Assembly: GCF_027158005.1 (NCBI RefSeq)
Contig: NZ_JAPVLQ010000002.1
Coordinates: 558,001-622,000, forward strand
DNA: 64,000 nucleotides
Direction: 5' to 3'
Source of the DNA: Rhodococcus sp. H36-A4
GTDB taxonomy: Bacteria; Actinomycetota; Actinomycetes; Mycobacteriales; Mycobacteriaceae
In this document: positions 42,260-50,620 of the stretch, piece by piece
Layout: each line of letters starts with the position of its first letter
Numbering within the stretch: the first letter of the stretch is position 1
Notes under the pieces: model-generated
Told to the model about the DNA's origin: nothing
What the model saw: the letters and a program-made list of their open reading frames with translations, nothing else
Database searches by the model: none
Position numbers and translations under genes: made by a program

Positions 42260-42562
42260 GTGACGGTGGAGGCGGCTATCGCCGTCGCGTCCATCGTCGC
42301 GGTCGTCGTGACCTGTATCGGCGCGATACTTGCTGTGTCGATGCATGTCCAGTGTGTGGATGCGGCGCGGGAGGCGGCGCGATTGGCGGCCAGGGGTGAT
42401 GCGGTATCGGTTGCCCAGTCGGTGGCGCCGGGCGGGGCGCAGATCACCGTCACCGAGCACGACGGGTACGTGACAGTCCGCGTGCAGTCCGATACTCCGC
42501 TGCCGGGTTTGACGGTCAGTGCCGAAGCGGTCGCCGCGATCGAACCGGACGCTGTGGAATGA
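42260..42562 (+). CDS. TadE-like pilus protein (Rv3655c-like)
   Basis: About 100 aa. The N-terminal hydrophobic helix (AIAVASIVAVVVTCIGAILA) is followed by CVDAAREAARLAARGD, a TadE hallmark, and a beta-rich end. The first in-frame start is the GTG at 42260, but the codons just before it read D-D-G-A, so the prepilin-like G-A-V-T-V-E motif lies across the assigned start. The true start may be non-standard. It lies 14 nt after the pilin stop and is now cut off from tadABC by the element. Confidence 0.8.
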   Translation: MTVEAAIAVASIVAVVVTCIGAILAVSMHVQCVDAAREAARLAARGDAVSVAQSVAPGGAQITVTEHDGYVTVRVQSDTPLPGLTVSAEAVAAIEPDAVE

Positions 42563-42906
42563 CGGGGTCCTGCGAGGAAGGCGGAGTAACGGTTCTAGCT
42601 GCAGGTGCACTGGCCGCATTGCTGGTAGTCGTCGTGGCGATCGTTCACGTCGGCTCGGCGGTCGGCGCCCGGCATCAGGCCCAGTCGGCTGCGGACCTGT
42701 CTGCTCTCGCGGCAGCCGGGGAGTTGAACCGAGGCGTCGGGGGTGCGTGTGCGACGGCGCGGGAGATCGTAGGCCGCTCGAAGGGTGAGGTGACGGATTG
42801 CGTCGTAGAAGGCTGGGACGTCGTGGTCACCGTGACGATCACCCTCCCGCTCGGGCGATTCGGGATCGCCGACGCGGTCGCGTCGGCACGAGCTGGGCCG
42901 GCGTGA
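42559..42906 (+). CDS. TadE/TadG-type secreted pilus protein (Rv3654c-like)
   Basis: 115 aa. One N-terminal hydrophobic helix (TVLAAGALAALLVVVVAIVH) precedes HQAQSAADLSALAAAG, the pattern of Flp-locus helper proteins that start with a TadG-like anchor, and two cysteines likely to form a disulfide outside. ATG overlaps the previous stop (ATGA). Confidence 0.8.
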   Translation: MTGSCEEGGVTVLAAGALAALLVVVVAIVHVGSAVGARHQAQSAADLSALAAAGELNRGVGGACATAREIVGRSKGEVTDCVVEGWDVVVTVTITLPLGRFGIADAVASARAGPA

Positions 42907-43229
42907 AGGTGTCCGTGAAGGTGTCGATGGGGGGGCGCAATCACGTAGAGGGTGTGCCCGGTGACGACGCCTGGCTTGACTCGGTTCCCTTAGTGACCTA
43001 ACCGATCGTGGGCAGTCCCGAACAGTGAGACTGAGCCTTCGTGATGTGTGACAGCAGTCATAATGAGACGCACGGAACAGTGAATGCTGTCGTTCCACGG
43101 TTCGGCGCTGTACCAACTCGGTGCCGTCGAATACCCACCCAAGACTTTGTTGCCGCAAGCGCGGCCAGCTGAGTAATCGTATTGAAGTGAGGATGCACGG
43201 ATGAACAGAGGAAGGAGGCAACGCCAGCA
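42907..43229. other. Intergenic region before the second ABC importer
   Basis: 320 nt, no gene. TGTGACAGCAGTCATA at 43047-43062 differs from a Crp site in one position of the right half (TCATA for TCACA). GGAAGGAGG at 43210-43218 is the ribosome-binding site of the permease gene. Confidence 0.35.
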
Positions 43230-44186
43230 ATGACCAAGACTGTGTTCAAAAAAATTGGCGAGCTGATTGTTGTGCTGTTCGTCGTCAGTCTCGGCACGTT
43301 CGGACTTGTGTCGCTGATTCCCGGTGACCCGTCGGTGGCGGCACTGGGCGAAGGCCGTACCCCTGAGGAGTACGCCCAGGCACGCTCCGAAATGGGCTTG
43401 GACAATTCGTTCCTCAGCCGCTACTGGGATTGGCTCTCGTCCGCTTTGCAAGGCGATCTGGGCCGTTCACTGGTGCCGCCGCAGTCGGACGTGACGGAGC
43501 GCATCGTCGCAGCACTGCCGGTAAGTGTGCAGTTGGCGGCCATGGGGCTGATCATTGCACTGGCGGTGTCGATCCCGTTGGCGATGTGGTCCGCGCGTCA
43601 TAGCGGTGGCCTGATCGACCGGATCATCAGTGCCACTACATTCGGCGTCTTGTCGATCCCAACCTTCCTGTCCGGCTTGCTGCTGATCATGCTGTTCGTC
43701 AACAACCTCGGCTGGTTTCCGCGCTCGCAGTGGGTACGGGTGTCCGAGGGGGGACTTGCCGACAACCTGTACCACGCGATCCTGCCGGCCGTCACGATCA
43801 GCCTGCTGGAAATGGCGATGTTCCTGCGTATCTTGCGTAGCGACCTGATCACGACCCTGCAGGAGAACTTCATCCTGGTATCGAAGGCGAAGGGCACCTC
43901 GAACCTGAGGCTGCTGATCTCCGATGCGTTCCGTCCATCCTCGTTTTCCCTGATCACGATGCTCGGCCTGGTGCTGGGTTCGATGATCGGCTCCACCGTC
44001 ATCATCGAGACGTTGTTCTCACTGCCGGGAATGGGCTCGCTGATCGTGCGGGCCGCTCAGCAGGGCGATATGCCGATGGTGCAGGGAGCTGTATTGGTGA
44101 TCGCGCTCATCTACGTGGTGGCTAACGGCATCATCGATATCTCCTATGGATATCTCGACCCGAGGAGCCGACGAGCCCATGTCTAA
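43230..44186 (+). CDS. Peptide/opine-type ABC permease (DppB-like)
   Basis: 318 aa, six membrane helices, EAA loop near 215-235 (ILVSKAKGTSNLRLLISDAF). First gene of a second complete importer (permease-permease-ATPase-ATPase-SBP) inserted between the tad locus and the helicase gene. Substrate unknown. Only moderately similar to dppB at 17.5 kb, so not a recent duplicate. Confidence 0.9.
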   Translation: MTKTVFKKIGELIVVLFVVSLGTFGLVSLIPGDPSVAALGEGRTPEEYAQARSEMGLDNSFLSRYWDWLSSALQGDLGRSLVPPQSDVTERIVAALPVSVQLAAMGLIIALAVSIPLAMWSARHSGGLIDRIISATTFGVLSIPTFLSGLLLIMLFVNNLGWFPRSQWVRVSEGGLADNLYHAILPAVTISLLEMAMFLRILRSDLITTLQENFILVSKAKGTSNLRLLISDAFRPSSFSLITMLGLVLGSMIGSTVIIETLFSLPGMGSLIVRAAQQGDMPMVQGAVLVIALIYVVANGIIDISYGYLDPRSRRAHV

Positions 44187-45321
44187 TCTCTCCCACCCTG
44201 ACCTCAACGACCCCGAACAGGTCTTACCCGCGATGGCGCAGGGCGCTGCGGTGGTCGTCGCCGATCCGGTCGTGAAGGACTCCGCAGTCACGTTTGCCGA
44301 CGGAGACAAGAGCGGACGCCGAAAGCTGTACGTCCGCGGCGGTATTCTGCTGGCGATCGGTGTGATCGCGTTCGGCTTCGCGCTCGGCGCTGGACCCGTC
44401 GTGATGGCCGTGCGCCTCGTAGTCGGTCTCATCGGGCTAGCCGGCATCTACATGGGTGCGCGTCGGATCGGACTCGCCCGATTCGGGCCGGATTTCGATC
44501 TGACGTTCGTGATCTCGTGCGTCTGGCTGGCGTTGATCATCGGCGTAGCGATCATCGCGCCGCTGTTGCCGTTTGCTGAGTACGTGGACACCTCCAAGAC
44601 TCTCGGATCCAAGGGGTACGCCCCGCCGGATCTGTTCTCCAGCCACCCGCTGGGGACGAACAACTTCGGCCTGGACCTGTTTGCGAGGTCCATCTACGGT
44701 GCACGGTCCTCGCTTGTGGTCGCGGTGGGCGCTGTGCTGATCGGCGTCATTATCGGTGGCGCGATCGGCATCCTCGCCGGTTACTTCGGCGGGAAAGTCG
44801 ACGCGATCGTTGGGATTTTGACGAACTCGCTGCTCGCAGTCCCCGCGTTGATCCTGCTGATCGCGTTGGCGTCGGTGCTCCAACCGAACCTGCGCAACAT
44901 CGCGTTGGCACTGGCGGTGCTTGCGGTGCCATCGATGATTCGAATAGCGAGGGCGAACACGTTGACGTTCTCCCAACGCGAATTCGTCCTCGCTGCCCGC
45001 GCGATGGGCGCGAGTCGGTGGCGGGTGATGGTGCGCGAGCTTGCGCCGAACGTGGCGCTGCCGCTGGCCTCGCTCGGCATGGTGATGATCTCGGTGATGA
45101 TTGTCGCGGAAGCATCGCTGAGCTTCTTGGGCCTCGGCATCCAGCCGCCGATCCCGACGTGGGGAAACATGATCGCCGAGGGCCAGGGCGGGGTGTTCGA
45201 GAAGCATGCATTCGTCGTACTGGTCCCGGGCATGTTCCTGTTCTTGACCGTGTTTTCGTTCAACATCGTCGGCGAGAAGGCGCAGAAGGTCACTGGCGGC
45301 TCACGCCAGGCAAAGCTGTGA
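44179..45321 (+). CDS. Peptide/opine-type ABC permease (DppC-like), long N-terminus
   Basis: 380 aa, about 60-80 residues longer than usual. An extra hydrophobic pair at about 60-100 precedes the standard OppC-type helices, and the EAA loop reads FVLAARAMGASRWRVMVREL. The ATG at 44179 overlaps the previous stop by 8 nt. An earlier ATG at 44146 is possible but less likely. Confidence 0.88.
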   Translation: MSNLSHPDLNDPEQVLPAMAQGAAVVVADPVVKDSAVTFADGDKSGRRKLYVRGGILLAIGVIAFGFALGAGPVVMAVRLVVGLIGLAGIYMGARRIGLARFGPDFDLTFVISCVWLALIIGVAIIAPLLPFAEYVDTSKTLGSKGYAPPDLFSSHPLGTNNFGLDLFARSIYGARSSLVVAVGAVLIGVIIGGAIGILAGYFGGKVDAIVGILTNSLLAVPALILLIALASVLQPNLRNIALALAVLAVPSMIRIARANTLTFSQREFVLAARAMGASRWRVMVRELAPNVALPLASLGMVMISVMIVAEASLSFLGLGIQPPIPTWGNMIAEGQGGVFEKHAFVVLVPGMFLFLTVFSFNIVGEKAQKVTGGSRQAKL

Positions 45322-45388
45322 CGGCGAGAGCGGGCAGTGTCCGTATCGCCTCAGTCCTGGCCCTACATGGCAAAGCGGGAGTTCACCG

Positions 45389-46531
45389 ATGAATAAGCAC
45401 GAAACGCCTGGCATGGGCGCTACGACGGCAGCTGCCGGAACGCCAGACCATGCGGCGGAGGGACCGCTGTTGACCGTGGAGAATGTGTCCACGCACTTTC
45501 GCACCAAGCGGGGCCAGTTGCGCGCCGTCGACCGTGTGAGCTTGACCCTCGCCGCGGGCGAGACCCTGGGCCTGGTCGGCGAGTCCGGTTCCGGAAAATC
45601 GGTGCTCGGGCAGACCATCATGGGTCTGGTCTCGAACGGTGGCGCGACCACGGTAGCCGGCGAGATTCGGTTCCAGGGCCGCGATATGCAGACACTTACC
45701 CGCAAGGAGCAGCAGGGTCTGTGGGGCAAGGACATCGCGATGGTGTTCCAGGACCCGATGACGGCTCTCAACCCGTTCAAGCACATCGGCACGCACCTTA
45801 CCGAGTCGATCCGAGCCCATCTGGGCCTGAACAAGAAGCAGGCCCGAGAGCGGGCGATCGAGTTGCTGCGGAAGGTGCGGATTCCCGAGCCGACCCGACG
45901 GGTGGACCAATACCCACACGAGCTCTCGGGAGGTATGCGCCAGCGTGTAGTCATCGCGATGGCGCTGGCATGCGACCCCATCCTGACCATCGCGGACGAG
46001 CCGACGACTGCGCTCGATGTGACAGTGCAAAAGCAAATTCTCGAGCTGCTCGACTCGCTCCGCAAGGAGACGGGGATGGCGGGGATCTTGATCAGCCACG
46101 ACCTGGGCGTCGTCGCCGGCCAGACGGATCGCGTCGCCGTAATGTACGCGGGCCGAATAGTGGAGACCGCGCCAACACGGCAGTTGTTCGCGCAGCCGCG
46201 TCATCCGTACACCGAGGCGCTGCTGTCGGCGATCCCGCGAATCGAGGATGCGCCGCACACGGTCCTCGAGGCCATCGAAGGCGGGTTGCCGGATATGACG
46301 AAGCCAGCTGAGGGTTGTTCATTCGCGACTCGGTGCCGGTACGCACAGGATAAGTGTCTTACGGTGCCGCCGGAACTGGTCGCCACTGAAGACTCCGCCG
46401 CGGCGGTGCATCCGCACGAGGCCGCATGTCACTTCCCCGTCGGCACAGCCGAGGGTGCAGCGGCGTTGGCCGCCAACGAGAAGGCCGGGCGCACCGCGGC
46501 CGGACGCAAGCTGGACTTGGAGACTGTGTAA
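45389..46531 (+). CDS. Peptide/opine-type ABC ATPase (DppD-like)
   Basis: 380 aa with Walker A GESGSGKSV, signature LSGGMRQRV and Walker B ILTIADEPTTALD. It has the C-terminal oligopeptide/dipeptide extension with a cysteine cluster (CSFATRCRYAQDKC, AACHF), which in this family binds an iron-sulfur cluster. Its stop overlaps the DppF-like start (TAATG). Confidence 0.92.
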   Translation: MNKHETPGMGATTAAAGTPDHAAEGPLLTVENVSTHFRTKRGQLRAVDRVSLTLAAGETLGLVGESGSGKSVLGQTIMGLVSNGGATTVAGEIRFQGRDMQTLTRKEQQGLWGKDIAMVFQDPMTALNPFKHIGTHLTESIRAHLGLNKKQARERAIELLRKVRIPEPTRRVDQYPHELSGGMRQRVVIAMALACDPILTIADEPTTALDVTVQKQILELLDSLRKETGMAGILISHDLGVVAGQTDRVAVMYAGRIVETAPTRQLFAQPRHPYTEALLSAIPRIEDAPHTVLEAIEGGLPDMTKPAEGCSFATRCRYAQDKCLTVPPELVATEDSAAAVHPHEAACHFPVGTAEGAAALAANEKAGRTAAGRKLDLETV

Positions 46532-47517
46532 TGGCTGGCAGCGGAACCGCACACATGCGCGAAGACGAGAAGCGGGTCTTGACCGTCGAGAACCTGCTGG
46601 TGGAATTCCCTGCAGGCAAGCAGACCGTGCACGCGGTCTCCGGCATCAGCTTCGACCTCGTCCCAGGGGAGACACTGGGCATCGTCGGGGAGTCGGGCTG
46701 CGGGAAGTCCACCGCCGGGCGCGCGGTCCTACAGTTGCCCAAGCCCACGTCCGGCAAGGTGACGCTCGATGACATGGTCCTCGGGGACATGTCCGCATCG
46801 AGTCTGCGGATCACCCGCAACCAGATGCAGATGATCATGCAGGACCCGATCTCATCGCTGAACCCGCGGCGCAAGGTCAAACATCTTGTCACCGAGGGAC
46901 CTCGCATCTGGGGGACCAAGAACAAGGCCAAGCTCGAAGCCATGACCCGTGATCTGTTGACCGCAGTGGGCCTGGATCCAGATGCGGTGATGGAGAAGAC
47001 GGCGGGCGAACTGTCGGGCGGCCAATGCCAACGTGTGTGTATCGCACGCGCATTGATGCTCCGGCCGAAGCTACTGATCTGTGACGAGCCGGTCTCGAGC
47101 CTCGACGTGTCGGTGCAGGCACAGATCTTGAACCTTCTGGAGAAAACCAAGAAGGAATTCGAGTTCTCGATGATCTTCATCGCCCACAACATGGCCGTGG
47201 TGAAGAACATCAGCGACCGGATAATGGTGATGTACCTGGGCAAGGTGTGCGAGGTCGCGCCCACCGAAAATGTCCAAGACACCGCCAAACATCCGTACAC
47301 CCGGTTGCTGCTCGACTCGATTCCGGATCCGAACCGATCGCGGGATGGGGAGGACGAGATCGAGATCATCGAAGGCGACCTGCCCTCCCCCCTGAACCCA
47401 CCGTCGGGTTGCCGTTTTCGGACCCGGTGTCCACTCGCGACCGATCAGTGCGCAGCTGAAGAACCACTGTTGCGGGAGATTGGCAAAGACCACTTCGTGG
47501 CCTGTCACAACGTGTAA
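46531..47517 (+). CDS. Peptide/opine-type ABC ATPase (DppF-like)
   Basis: 328 aa with Walker A GESGCGKST, signature LSGGQCQRV (normally QRQRV, here a Cys in place of Arg), Walker B LLICDEPVSSLD and the cysteine-containing C-terminal region (CRFRTRCPLATDQC). Forms the heterodimeric motor with the preceding ATPase. Confidence 0.92.
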   Translation: MAGSGTAHMREDEKRVLTVENLLVEFPAGKQTVHAVSGISFDLVPGETLGIVGESGCGKSTAGRAVLQLPKPTSGKVTLDDMVLGDMSASSLRITRNQMQMIMQDPISSLNPRRKVKHLVTEGPRIWGTKNKAKLEAMTRDLLTAVGLDPDAVMEKTAGELSGGQCQRVCIARALMLRPKLLICDEPVSSLDVSVQAQILNLLEKTKKEFEFSMIFIAHNMAVVKNISDRIMVMYLGKVCEVAPTENVQDTAKHPYTRLLLDSIPDPNRSRDGEDEIEIIEGDLPSPLNPPSGCRFRTRCPLATDQCAAEEPLLREIGKDHFVACHNV

Positions 47518-47614
47518 CCCCAGCTTTCACCGGCACCCTCGCGGCGAACTGTCCCAGAGGGTCGTTGTCTGGCGTTCTCAAACGTCGAACCGCCCGCACA
47601 TATAAGGAACCCAT

Positions 47615-49237
47615 ATGATCTCAGTGAATTATCGACAGCGGGCCATCAGACGACCCGGCCGCTTCGCGGTCGCTCTGGTCGGAGCCAGCGTTGTACTCGC
47701 AGCGTGCTCGGGCGGGGCCGACGGTGAGGGGGGCGGTTCCGGTAGTGGCACGTACGAGACCGGCCTGGTGAACGTCCAATCCGAAGCCGGCGATCCGGTG
47801 GACGGTGGCACCCTCACCTACGGTGTACAACTTCTCACCACGACGCTGGACCCTCTCCGAGCCACAGCCCGCGGCGGCCAGGGCGGCGAGGCACTCGCCG
47901 CCGTATACGACGTGCTCATGAAGTACGACACCGACTCCGGGGAGTTCGCACCGCAGCTCGCCGAATCACTGCAAAGCGAAGACAACATGACATGGACTCT
48001 GCGTCTACGTGATGGTGTGCGCTTCAGCGACGGCACGCCGTTGGATGCTGCAGCGGTAGTCGCGAGTATCGAGCGCTACAACTCCGGCGGCGGCAATGGT
48101 GCAGATCTATGGATGCAGTCGGTGAAATCGATGGAGGCGCAGGATAGTTCGACCGTAGTCTTCCGTCTCGCAAATTCATGGCCTAGGTTTCCGTCGATGC
48201 TGGCGTTTGGCCACGGGATGATCGTCGCCCCAGGTGCACAGCAAGGCGAGAAGTTCACCGCTGTCGGGGCCGGACCCTTCGTCGAGGCAGGATTTCTCCC
48301 CGGGGAGGAGCGCACGTTCACGGCGAACCCTGAATATTACGGCGGGCGCCCTCATCTGGACACTTTGCGCATGGTGGCGTTGAACGGCCCGCAAGCAAAC
48401 TTCGAGTCGCTGGAAGCCGGTCAACTCGACGTTGCCTACATCCGTGGTCTGGGATCAGCAATCAACTCGGCGAAAGAAGCCGGCTACCCCGGATTCGTCG
48501 ATGTCCTCAACGCCGGTGGAGCCGAGCTGATCAACAACCGCGAGGGTTCTCCAGGCGCAGACGTGCGGGTACGACAAGCGATTGCGCAGGCCATCGACCC
48601 TGACCTCATAGACCAGCGAGCCGAAGAGGGTCAGGGCCTTCCCGGATCCGAGTTGTTCGGAGAGACGTCGCAATGGCATACCGATGTTGCCGGCCCTGTC
48701 TACGATCCGGACAAGGCCACCGAGTTGCTGAACGAGGCAAAGGCCGACGGCTATGACGGGCGTCTGAAGTACACCGTTCTCAACGAACCCAAGGATCAAG
48801 CGATCGGCCTAGCCGTTCAGTCGTTGTTGCAGGCCGTCGGTTTCACTGTGGACATTGCCTTTGCAAACAATGCTGGGGATCTACTGAACAGCGTCTATGT
48901 CAAACATGAGTTCGATCTGGCCCATGCCGGGATCGGTCTGTACGAGTCGATTCCAGATGCGGGTTTGCAGTCCGTCCTCTCCAGCACATCGTTGAGGAAC
49001 ACAGCCGGGTATGCGAATCCGGAGATGGATAGCTTGTTGAAGGAGCTGCAGGCGGCCCCCGACGACGATGCTGCGCGCGATGTGATCGCACAGGTTCAGA
49101 CCCTCTGGAACGACACTGTGCCATCGGTGCCCATCAGCGGGCTTGCCGCATTCTGGGCGTGGCAGACGGACGTGCACGAAGTCGTGCCCAGTGCGACTGG
49201 CATCATGCTGTTCGACAAAGCGTGGATCGAGTCCTGA
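47615..49237 (+). CDS. Peptide/opine-type substrate-binding lipoprotein
   Basis: 540-aa SBP family 5 protein. A signal peptide ends in the lipobox LAAC followed by a Gly/Ser linker. The core reads WTLRLRDGVRFSDGTPLDA. It belongs to the importer just upstream (97-nt gap). It is a clear paralogue of the orphan binding protein at 50621-52225: both have the AAVYD, PQLA and RDGV-FSDGTPLDA-AVVAS order. Confidence 0.92.
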   Translation: MISVNYRQRAIRRPGRFAVALVGASVVLAACSGGADGEGGGSGSGTYETGLVNVQSEAGDPVDGGTLTYGVQLLTTTLDPLRATARGGQGGEALAAVYDVLMKYDTDSGEFAPQLAESLQSEDNMTWTLRLRDGVRFSDGTPLDAAAVVASIERYNSGGGNGADLWMQSVKSMEAQDSSTVVFRLANSWPRFPSMLAFGHGMIVAPGAQQGEKFTAVGAGPFVEAGFLPGEERTFTANPEYYGGRPHLDTLRMVALNGPQANFESLEAGQLDVAYIRGLGSAINSAKEAGYPGFVDVLNAGGAELINNREGSPGADVRVRQAIAQAIDPDLIDQRAEEGQGLPGSELFGETSQWHTDVAGPVYDPDKATELLNEAKADGYDGRLKYTVLNEPKDQAIGLAVQSLLQAVGFTVDIAFANNAGDLLNSVYVKHEFDLAHAGIGLYESIPDAGLQSVLSSTSLRNTAGYANPEMDSLLKELQAAPDDDAARDVIAQVQTLWNDTVPSVPISGLAAFWAWQTDVHEVVPSATGIMLFDKAWIES

Positions 49238-49806
49238 GCGCGCACAGACAGTTCGAAAATCCGGGGAGAGGTAAGCGCGCCAACGAGGTGTAGCTCCCGG
49301 GATGGTTGTGGATGACGAGGGCCTCCGGTTCCGGTGTGCGTACTACGTACCCCGATGAACGAGAGGCCCTCGTTGCTTATCGCTGATGCCTTGTTCTCCC
49401 CGAAGGGAGTGGCACTCGTCTCGGTCATAGTCGATCTGTCGACTGGACCTCACCGACTTCGTTGTACTGGACGACAGTGACGAATCCGTGCGACGTTACG
49501 CGCCCGCCTTGCTGCGGTGGTGGCGCCGGCTGCGCGCAATCGGCTGTTTCAGCACCGCATCGGCTGGAAATGAGTCGTGCCCTCCAGGACCACCGTGCAG
49601 AAATGGATCACCCACACACTGGAGTTGTCGGGACCGACCAGACCTGCACCAGCGAAGCCTCCGTGGCACTCCGCAGTCCGGTGGGTATTCGATTCGAAGA
49701 GTGCCACCTCTACCGGCGGAATGCAGTAATGGAAACGTGCGAAATTCGCGGCGAGGCACGTTCGAACGTCGGCGCTCTGCCGACCACGTCGTGACACGAT
49801 TGCGCG
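49238..49806. other. Scarred intergenic stretch
   Basis: ACGAGGGCCTC (49315-49325) is complementary to GAGGCCCTCGT (49363-49373), a hairpin with a 37-nt loop. A frame starting at 49354 (MNERPSLLIADALF) faintly resembles the start of ISL3-type transposases but is only about 40 codons long. The rest has frames on both strands without recognisable domains. Probably remnants of an insertion sequence. Confidence 0.25.
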
Positions 49807-50220
49807 ATGTCAGGTATCCGGGTCGGGTGGACCGCACCTGCAATCATCGCCGTAGCACTGGGTATGTCGGCCGCGAAGTGGCCGATACCAGATTACAAAC
49901 TGCGAATTGGGCTTGTCGATGAGTTCGGCAAGCTGCGAGCAGCCGCTACTCGACCATTTCGACTTCCCGCTCGTCTTGACGTTGTCGATACCGTTGCCCT
50001 CTTCTCAACCGCCGCAGTCGTGGGTAGACCCTGGATGTCTTGGACAGTGGCCGGGAGCATGCTGACCCTCACGACAGTGGGCTTCTGCTCAGCGGGCGCG
50101 TCGACGCCATCATTATTGTCAACGCTGGGGAGTCTCCCCGGGACGGTACTGGCATTGTTGCTGGCAGTTGTCCATCAGTTGGCGGACTCTTACAGGAATC
50201 GAACCACCGTTCTCCGCTGA
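49807..50220 (+). CDS. Possible small membrane protein
   Basis: 137 aa with three to four hydrophobic segments (for example AIIAVALGMSAA and VAGSMLTLTTVGFCSA). There is no clear ribosome-binding site and no family match, and it lies in a region of gene remnants. It may be non-coding. Confidence 0.25.
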   Translation: MSGIRVGWTAPAIIAVALGMSAAKWPIPDYKLRIGLVDEFGKLRAAATRPFRLPARLDVVDTVALFSTAAVVGRPWMSWTVAGSMLTLTTVGFCSAGASTPSLLSTLGSLPGTVLALLLAVVHQLADSYRNRTTVLR

Positions 50221-50275
50221 GCGCAGATCGGTGCGCCCTGTCCCGAATGTCGACGCCTCGTGTCAGATTCCTGCG

Positions 50276-50434
50276 CGCGTTGGCTTGGCTTGGGTGGGTC
50301 GGGTCGGGGATGAAACGCAGGCGCGCGTATGCCTCGAATCCGAGCGGCCCGCGGACAGCTAGGTCCGACCAGTCGCGGTCCGCAGTCAGTAGCCACTGAG
50401 CGGGCGAAGCATCGGTGCACGGTCGAACTGTCAT
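50276..50434 (-). pseudogene. N-terminal fragment of an unknown actinobacterial protein
   Basis: The minus strand reads SPAQWLLTADRDWSDLAVRG then GFEAYARLRFIPDP, the start of a conserved protein family of unknown function in Actinobacteria as I remember it. The similarity stops after about 53 codons, so the gene appears truncated. Confidence 0.35.
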
Positions 50435-50514
50435 GCGGCCATGGTTTCACAACGCTGGAAGCGGTCTTGAAAAGTGAACCCGCGCGCCCATCTGCAAACA
50501 GCGGGGACAGCAGA

Positions 50515-50552
50515 CTGCCCGGTACGACAACTGGCGTTGACGTACCGGGCAG
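50515..50552. terminator. Terminator after the orphan binding-protein gene
   Basis: 12-bp perfect stem CTGCCCGGTACG (50515-50526) with CGTACCGGGCAG (50541-50552), loop of 14 nt, 69 nt downstream of the minus-strand gene end. Confidence 0.65.
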
Positions 50553-50620
50553 GCGGCCTTCTACATGCAGTTTTCTAGGTCATGCCACCTTACTGTTCAG
50601 GTGACACGGTCGAGCGGTGA

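Noticed and set aside
43047..43062. TGTGACAGCAGTCATA as a Crp site before the second importer
   Set aside because: One half-site mismatch and 167 nt from the gene; one such near-match in 64 kb is expected by chance.
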